Shown piece after piece: positions 28,609 through 33,682 of a DNA stretch of 33,682 nt. The notes beneath the pieces are model-generated. The model saw only the letters and a program-made list of their open reading frames with translations, was not told the origin of the DNA and made no database searches. Both the position numbers and the translations under genes were made by a program. Within the stretch, counting starts at the first letter, position 1. Each line of letters opens with the position of its first letter. The DNA lies in IMG/VR virus record IMGVR_UViG_3300042519_000086, positions 1 through 33,682 of that record. The stretch is one strand, 5' to 3'. The stretch is from a virus.

Positions 28609-28691
28609 CAACAATCCAATTCTTAAATACCCTATCCTATCTAAAGGCTAAAGCCGATTACGATAAGGAGCAACATAGGAAACTTAAGTAG
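28437..28691 (+). CDS. Tail assembly chaperone, T-type extension (made by frameshift)
   Basis: An 84-residue stretch in the -1 frame (LDRSFSGLFGSGNDEQGNEF, then GGSNFMQHFGWQYCAKSVAD and TIQFLNTLSYLKAKADYDKE). It has no ATG start; the nearest start-like codon is TTG 28437. The frame is open from the nine-T run, so it is most likely the C-terminus of a fusion beginning at 27934 (about 252 residues). FGWQYCAKSVAD ... FLNTLSYLKAKADY is well-formed coding sequence. In GT-type chaperones the T part binds the tail tube protein. Confidence 0.7.
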   Translation: MDRSFSGLFGSGNDEQGNEFGTSERGGSNFMQHFGWQYCAKSVADHENITVDQSYELTTIQFLNTLSYLKAKADYDKEQHRKLK

Positions 28692-28722
28692 CCCTGCCAT
28701 TTTTGGTGGGGTTAGTTATTTT
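28692..28722 (+). terminator. Probable terminator after the chaperone genes
   Basis: CCCTGCC (28692-28698) pairs with GGTGGGG (28705-28711) with two G-U pairs and a six-base loop. The T-rich tail TTAGTTATTTTT is interrupted, so efficiency may be partial. Confidence 0.5.
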
Positions 28723-28741
28723 TAGACCTTCCTTATATTTA
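28712..28741 (+). promoter_or_regulatory. Candidate late promoter, leaderless
   Basis: TATATTTA at 28734-28741 is identical to 3235-3242 and again ends five bases before a GTG start (28747). TTAG at 28712-28715, 18 bases upstream, is a poor -33 match. Confidence 0.4.
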
Positions 28742-28746
28742 TTAGC

Positions 28747-29412
28747 GTGAGTATATCGAAAGCACAAATACAAGCGTTAAGGGATAGCTTTATACAAAGC
28801 TTAGGCGGTAGCTTTGATAAGTACAAGCCAGGAGAACTTCCCGTTTTAGAAGATACCTTAGCTTTATATGGTAAAGCTTTTAACGATAGGGTTACCCAAA
28901 TATTAGATAGCGAAAACATTACGAGTTCTGGAAGATTGGCAGAACCGGCTTTGCCTATCATTACAAAGTTTGGCACGGGTTACATTTTAAGCCTCGGTTA
29001 TGAACCAGGAAGCGAAGCATCTAAATACTATGACTTTGTAAACAAAGGGGTAAAAGGTACAAAGAACGAGAAAGCAGACAATAAAACACCTTACGCTTTT
29101 AAGGGAAATAAAAAAGCCGTTCCGGTAAGTTCAATAGAAAAATGGCTTGGATATAACAAGTTAAAATCGGTATCGGTTAAAAAGTATACAAAGCTTGGAA
29201 CTGAAGCAAAGGCAATAGAAGGCAAGAAGTCCTTAGCCTTTTTAATTGCTCGTAGCATACATAGGAAAGGTTTAAAATCTACACGCTATTTTGATAGAGC
29301 GGTAGCACAAATATTTAATAAAGAATTTATTGAGAATATAGCAATCGCAGTAGGTGGCGATGTGCAAATTCAAATCAAACAAGCAATCAATGGCAATAAC
29401 AATAACAAGTAG
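28747..29412 (+). CDS. Tail protein, unknown specific role
   Basis: A 221-residue protein starting with GTG (MSISKAQIQALRDSFIQSLG). It is helical at the N-terminus, with KFGTGYILSLGYEPGSEASK in the middle and FLIARSIHRKGLKSTRYFDR near the end. The IHRKGLKSTRYFD region recalls tail-completion-like proteins found before the tail tip genes of Bacteroidetes phages. Its end overlaps the next gene by 23 bases. GTG is supported by the lack of an in-frame upstream start and by the matching promoter spacing. Confidence 0.55.
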   Translation: MSISKAQIQALRDSFIQSLGGSFDKYKPGELPVLEDTLALYGKAFNDRVTQILDSENITSSGRLAEPALPIITKFGTGYILSLGYEPGSEASKYYDFVNKGVKGTKNEKADNKTPYAFKGNKKAVPVSSIEKWLGYNKLKSVSVKKYTKLGTEAKAIEGKKSLAFLIARSIHRKGLKSTRYFDRAVAQIFNKEFIENIAIAVGGDVQIQIKQAINGNNNNK

Positions 29413-30604
29413 TCCTGCACCATTTTCGTCTATGCACGATAACTTATGGTTCGTATCAAGTTCTACTAATAGCGGAACTACAAACTTTAAGTTTGTGTAT
29501 GATGTTTATATAAACGGAAGCCAAGTAATTAGGTCAAAAGTATTCCCTTCTCCAAGTGCAGAGGGTAGATATGGGGTATTTGATGCAGCACCAATAGTAA
29601 GAAGTTCCGTTACTAACTACTTTGAACCTTCAGGCAACTCAATACTTGTAGCTTCAAACGATAAAATCAAAGTAGATTACCAAGTAAGGATAGGCGAAGA
29701 GGTAAGCGGTGTTACAACTACAAACTTAGCATCTGGCAGTTACTCAGCCTATAACTTTGTGCCTCCATTGTTTGCAGATGTGTTCTTTATGGAAAGCCAA
29801 ACCTATTTAGATTTAGCTACCTATTATAGTAGTTTACAATTAGAAAACTTTAAAGATAACTTTTTAACCGAAAGGGATTTAGATAACATAGCTATTGAAT
29901 ATGGAGATAACTTTTACGCATCGTTCTTAAAAATAACTTCAGGTACATACTCAGCTTGGATAGAAGTAGTAAACGAAAGCGGAGCGGTAACAAGTACTGT
30001 ATCGGGCAACATTACTTTAAGCGGTCAATTCAACTTATTTAACTTAGAGGCATCACACATAAATACTTTTGCAGGTTCTACTATTATTAACGCAAATACT
30101 TACGGATATAATTTTTACTTAAAGCGTGGTGCTACTCAATCAAGGGTTATCAAGCTAAGACAAAAGTGCTATCCTAAGTTCCAACAATATAACTTAGAGT
30201 TCCTAAATAGATTAGGCGGTTGGGAAACAAAGAGCTTTACTTTAGTTAATAAAAGGTCAAGCGAATTCGAAAGGACATCATACAGGCGTAATGATTGGCA
30301 GCTTGTAGGTGGTCAAATGAAAAACTCAGATGGATATAACAAGTTTAACGAAACAACTTTCAACTATGCTATTCAGCATAAGGATAAATATAAGCTTACT
30401 AGCGATTGGGTTAGCGAACAAGATTATGCTTGGTTGGCTCAGCTTGTATCGTCTCCTATTGTTTATATGGAGGTTCTTGGTGCTTATTTCCCTGTTACCA
30501 TAAGCGCAACAAATTACGAGTACAAGTTAGAAAGTGCAGACAAACTATTTAACTTTGAAATTGAAATAGAAGTAGGAAGATACTTAACAAGCCAATTCAG
30601 ATAA
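29390..30604 (+). CDS. Distal tail protein
   Basis: A 404-residue beta-rich protein from ATG 29390 (MAITITSSPAPFSSMHDNLW); the upstream in-frame start at 29354 is within the previous gene. Features are NFKFVYDVYINGSQVIRSK, YGVFDAAPIVRSS, FFMESQTYLDL and RQKCYPKFQQYNLEFLNRLG with NKRSSEFER. This order is common before tape-measure genes in Bacteroidetes siphoviruses and suits a distal tail or baseplate component. One-base overlap with the next gene. Confidence 0.6.
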   Translation: MAITITSSPAPFSSMHDNLWFVSSSTNSGTTNFKFVYDVYINGSQVIRSKVFPSPSAEGRYGVFDAAPIVRSSVTNYFEPSGNSILVASNDKIKVDYQVRIGEEVSGVTTTNLASGSYSAYNFVPPLFADVFFMESQTYLDLATYYSSLQLENFKDNFLTERDLDNIAIEYGDNFYASFLKITSGTYSAWIEVVNESGAVTSTVSGNITLSGQFNLFNLEASHINTFAGSTIINANTYGYNFYLKRGATQSRVIKLRQKCYPKFQQYNLEFLNRLGGWETKSFTLVNKRSSEFERTSYRRNDWQLVGGQMKNSDGYNKFNETTFNYAIQHKDKYKLTSDWVSEQDYAWLAQLVSSPIVYMEVLGAYFPVTISATNYEYKLESADKLFNFEIEIEVGRYLTSQFR

Positions 30605-32679
30605 TGATAAGTACAGAAATTTATATAGAGGATAGAAGGATTGATTTATTGGAAGATATATCTACCGAGTTTACTTATGCCATTGACGATGTAAGTGAAT
30701 TTGGTAGTCGTAATACTTCGTTTAGCAAAACAATTAGCATACCAGGAACAGGACTTAACAATGCAATTTTTGGTTACATCTTCGAACTTAACAACGCTAA
30801 CTTTACGGATAATTTATTGCCAAACGTAGGGTATAATTATAACGTAACTAAACAAGCTAACTGCAAAATATTTATTGAAAAAGTGCAGATATTTAAAGGC
30901 ACTTTACGAATATTGGAAATAGTTATAGATAAAGAAACTATCGAGTACCAATGTTGTGTTGTGGGGGAGTTAGGTGGTTTTATTAATCAGTTAGGAAATA
31001 AGCGTTTGGAAGATTTAGATTTTAGTGCTTACAACCATACTTATAGCGTAGCTAATATTAGCAATAGTTGGGATAACGCAGGAGGTTCTGGCTATTACTA
31101 TCCACTTATTGATTACGGAGATGTTAGTACGGGTAATGGTTCAGGTGGCGCAGGTGGTCACGGGGTGGCTAAAAAGGACTTTCAATACACAACTTTTAGA
31201 CCTGCTTTGTATGTTAAGGAATATTTACAAAAGATATTTGCAGGAACAGATTATAGTTTTAGTTGCCCATTTTTTAATACGGCTTTATTCAATAGGTTGA
31301 TTATACCGAACAATCAAACAAAGATTACGGCTTTAAATAATACAAGCCTTAGCGCAGCAGCTAAGTTAATAACTATAAACACTAATTTAAGTGATATTGT
31401 AGAATATACTTTAATTACGGCAGGTAGCTTTACACTTGACGTCTTAGGTCAGTTGTTTACTTATGGTCCTGGTGTAACAATTACAACCGATATAAATATT
31501 TTATTAAGGGGTAACGTAACATTTTTTAACCCAAGTTTGCCAAACTATTCTGTTATACTTAAAAAGAACGGAACAGAAATAGGCAGACAGGACTTTGATG
31601 CAAGTGTTAGCACGTTTATGAACTGCAATTTTACAGTTAATAATATAACGTTTGCTAATACCAATACAATGCAGGTTCAAATATTAGGTAACGGAATTAT
31701 ACTTGACATTACATTAGGAGAATTAGTTGTAACTACAAGCACACCTACACAAGTACAAATTAACTTAGGAGAAACAATTAAAATAAATGAAACTATACCA
31801 AGGGGTATATTTCAAAGTGATTTCTTTTTAAGCATTGTTAAGATGTTTAACCTTTATGTTTATGAGAATAAGTTTAACGACAAGGAACTGGTTATTAGTC
31901 CGTATGTGGATTTTTATCCTGAAAAGTCGGATAACGCAGAAGATTGGACTAACAAAATAGATAGAGCTAAACCTTTAAGCATTAAGCCTATGAGTGAGGT
32001 TAATGCTCGTTACTATAACTATAAGTTCAAGCAAGATAATGACTTCTATAACGAAAACTATCGCAAGAAGTACACCGAAGGCTATGGAGATTTTATTTAC
32101 GATACCGAGTTTGACTTTGTAAAAGAAACCGACACCTTAGAAGTTATATTTGCTGCATCTGTACTTTATCAGGCAACAGGGCAAGACAAAGTATTCCCTG
32201 CTATCTATAAGAAGTCAAATAGTAATAATGCAGAGGACAGAATGGATAGTATCATTCGTATAATGCAAACAAAGAAGATAACAGGCGTAAGCACTTGGCA
32301 TATTAAGAATGACAATCATAACTTAGGTTCTTATACTTCTTATGGTTATGCAGGGCATTTAGACGACCCTATTAACCCACAAAACGATATAAACTTTGGC
32401 GCACCTAAAGAGATACAATTTAGTCCTAATAGATACCCAGAGGTAAACGTATTTAATGCTTATCATAGTCCTTACCTTGCAGAGATAACAAGCAAGGATA
32501 GTAAGCTATTAACTTGTTATGGGTTACTTAATATAATAGACATTTTTAATTTAGATTTTAGCAAGTATGTATTCATAGACGGGGTATTATTTAGGCTTAA
32601 CAAGGTAGAAAATTACAACCCAATGGAATACAACACTACTAAACTATCATTTCTTAAAGTAATAGAAACACAATACTAA
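30604..32679 (+). CDS. Large tail/baseplate protein
   Basis: A 691-residue protein. The N-terminus (MISTEIYIEDRRIDLLEDIS, then FSKTISIPGTGLNNAIFGYI and CKIFIEKVQIFKGTLRI) is typical of large tail proteins next to tape-measure genes in this group. The middle is Asn/Thr-rich beta sequence, and a glycine-rich loop (GNGSGGAGGHG) is near residue 175. The C-terminal third has Tyr-rich segments (RYYNYKFKQDNDFYNENYRK). A baseplate hub or tail-tip role is likely; no lysozyme or peptidase motif was seen. Its TAA overlaps the tape-measure ATG. Confidence 0.6.
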   Translation: MISTEIYIEDRRIDLLEDISTEFTYAIDDVSEFGSRNTSFSKTISIPGTGLNNAIFGYIFELNNANFTDNLLPNVGYNYNVTKQANCKIFIEKVQIFKGTLRILEIVIDKETIEYQCCVVGELGGFINQLGNKRLEDLDFSAYNHTYSVANISNSWDNAGGSGYYYPLIDYGDVSTGNGSGGAGGHGVAKKDFQYTTFRPALYVKEYLQKIFAGTDYSFSCPFFNTALFNRLIIPNNQTKITALNNTSLSAAAKLITINTNLSDIVEYTLITAGSFTLDVLGQLFTYGPGVTITTDINILLRGNVTFFNPSLPNYSVILKKNGTEIGRQDFDASVSTFMNCNFTVNNITFANTNTMQVQILGNGIILDITLGELVVTTSTPTQVQINLGETIKINETIPRGIFQSDFFLSIVKMFNLYVYENKFNDKELVISPYVDFYPEKSDNAEDWTNKIDRAKPLSIKPMSEVNARYYNYKFKQDNDFYNENYRKKYTEGYGDFIYDTEFDFVKETDTLEVIFAASVLYQATGQDKVFPAIYKKSNSNNAEDRMDSIIRIMQTKKITGVSTWHIKNDNHNLGSYTSYGYAGHLDDPINPQNDINFGAPKEIQFSPNRYPEVNVFNAYHSPYLAEITSKDSKLLTCYGLLNIIDIFNLDFSKYVFIDGVLFRLNKVENYNPMEYNTTKLSFLKVIETQY

Positions 32680-33682
32680 TGGCAGAAAATACTCAATTAT
32701 CATTTGATATAAGGGTCGGTGGTAACCAAGACCAAGCTTTGGGCTCGTTAAAAGCTCAACTAAGAGAAGCAACGGCTGAGGTAACAAAACTATCCGAGCA
32801 GTTTGGAGCAAGTAGCAAGGAAGCCGTAAACGCAGCAAAGAGGGCAGCCGAACTTAAAGACCAAATTGGAGATGCTAAAAGTTTAATTGATGCATTCAAT
32901 CCAGATGCTAAGTTTAAAGCCTTAACTGCTTCGCTTGGCGGTGTAGCAGGTGGCTTTAGTGCCTTACAAGGTGCAACCGCTTTATTTGGTAAAGAGAACG
33001 AGGACTTAGAGAAAACTTTGTTAAAGGTACAATCTGCTATGGCTTTATCTCAAGGCTTACAAGCCGTAGGAGAGAGTATTGATAGTTTTAAGCAGTTAGG
33101 TACAGTTATCAAAACGCAGGTAGTAGGAGCATTTTCTACTTTGCGTGGAGCAATTATCGCAACGGGTTTAGGTGCTTTAGCAATAGCCATAGGTCTTGTA
33201 GTTGTAAACTTTGATAAAGTAAAGAAAGCAGTTTTAAGTGCTATTCCTGGTCTTGAAACTTTTGGAAACTTTATAGGTAAAACTATTAACTCAATAACTG
33301 ATTTTATTGGTGTTACGAGTGATGCAACAAGGGCATTAGATAAGTTAAAGAAAGATGGTGCTGAAACTTTGAAGGTCAATAAAAAGTTCATGGAAGAACA
33401 CGGCGACCAAGTAGACCAATACACAAAGAAAAAGATTGAAGCTAAAAATAGATATGCTGAAGCTATAAAACAAGATGGTGCAAATACGGCTGAATTAGGT
33501 AAAAGATTAAATAGAGAATTAGCTGCTGCGGATGCAGAAAGAACGGCTGATGCATCTAAAGCACAAGCAGAAGCAAGTAAAGAAGCTGCTGCTAAACGTA
33601 AAGCAGAAAACGATAAAAGATTAGCAGATGAAAAACAATTATCTGCTGATTTATTAAAGAACCAACAAGACAGAAGGAAGCT
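32679..33682 (+). CDS. Tape-measure protein, N-terminal part (3' end outside window)
   Basis: Open from ATG 32679 to the right edge (334 codons plus two bases). The start ENTQLSFDIRVGGNQDQALG is followed by coiled coils (LREATAEVTKLSEQFGASSK) and ALTASLGGVAGGFSALQGAT. Membrane-like segments then appear (TLRGAIIATGLGALAIAIGL VVVNF split), followed by long Ala/Lys/Glu helices at the edge. This is the order of tape-measure proteins, which set tail length and may enter the host membrane during DNA delivery. The rest is presumably bases 1-361. Confidence 0.8.
   Translation, partial: MAENTQLSFDIRVGGNQDQALGSLKAQLREATAEVTKLSEQFGASSKEAVNAAKRAAELKDQIGDAKSLIDAFNPDAKFKALTASLGGVAGGFSALQGATALFGKENEDLEKTLLKVQSAMALSQGLQAVGESIDSFKQLGTVIKTQVVGAFSTLRGAIIATGLGALAIAIGLVVVNFDKVKKAVLSAIPGLETFGNFIGKTINSITDFIGVTSDATRALDKLKKDGAETLKVNKKFMEEHGDQVDQYTKKKIEAKNRYAEAIKQDGANTAELGKRLNRELAAADAERTADASKAQAEASKEAAAKRKAENDKRLADEKQLSADLLKNQQDRRK

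Noticed and set aside
31109-31300. 63-codon plus-strand frame inside the large tail protein gene
   Set aside because: It is fully nested in 30604-32679 in another frame with no features of its own.
33050-33424. 124-codon open frame on the minus strand
   Set aside because: It is antisense to the tape-measure gene; long open antisense frames are common opposite Ala/Lys-rich genes.

Overview
The window looks like most or all of the genome of a tailed phage with a long non-contractile tail (siphovirus type) that infects a member of the Bacteroidetes. All recognised genes are on the + strand, packed end to end with ATGA or TAATG overlaps and almost no Shine-Dalgarno sites. Three intergenic sites carry the Bacteroidetes -7 promoter element TAnnTTTG, each as TATATTTG. 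The DNA is AT-rich. I saw no integrase, excisionase or CI-type repressor, no tRNA and no CRISPR array, so a strictly lytic phage is the simplest reading.

The tape-measure gene is split across the two window ends: its N-terminal part starts at 32679 and runs off the right edge, and its C-terminal part enters at base 1. Joining the ends keeps the frame and gives a 454-codon gene. This suggests a circular or circularly permuted genome of about 33.7 kb, although internal tape-measure sequence could be missing.

Layout. 1-9.9 kb: tape-measure C-terminus, prohead protease, scaffold-like protein, major capsid protein, a probable tail tube protein between two terminators, portal, connector and neck proteins, and an 836-residue tail fibre. 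9.9-13.2 kb: lysis region with small membrane proteins, a probable single-molecule spanin, a second lipoprotein/membrane-protein pair in overlapping frames, an inserted GIY-YIG homing endonuclease, a GH24 endolysin and a two-helix holin candidate. 13.2-15.0 kb: DEDD exonuclease with a zinc ribbon, a MazG-like small protein, a GNAT acetyltransferase and small unknowns. 15.0-15.2 kb: control region with terminator, operator-like repeats and promoter.

15.2-20.3 kb: early and replication genes, namely ERF annealing protein, a small protein with an SSB-like tail, a protein ending in a DnaA domain IV, a promoter followed by a structured RNA, a DUF1376-type replisome organiser, a second replication protein, a VRR-NUC nuclease and a sigma-like factor. 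20.3-22.4 kb: LpxA-like acyltransferase and two glycosyltransferases. 22.4-26.6 kb: HNH endonuclease, a basic peptide, ParB-like protein, C5 cytosine methyltransferase, and small and large terminase. 26.6-33.7 kb: duplicated promoter, a second structured RNA with a terminator, small membrane proteins, tail chaperones with a probable -1 frameshift, three tail proteins and the tape measure.

The least explained elements are two intergenic RNAs, at about 17.61-17.70 kb and 26.87-26.98 kb. Each lies downstream of a host-type promoter, ends in an intrinsic terminator, and contains sequence able to pair with part of that terminator. They look like attenuators or small regulatory RNAs gating the replication and tail operons. 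Two tail/head genes (3248, 28747) begin with GTG five bases after a promoter-like TATATTTA that itself follows a terminator, which suggests leaderless late transcripts. All functions are read from sequence by eye; no database search was run.
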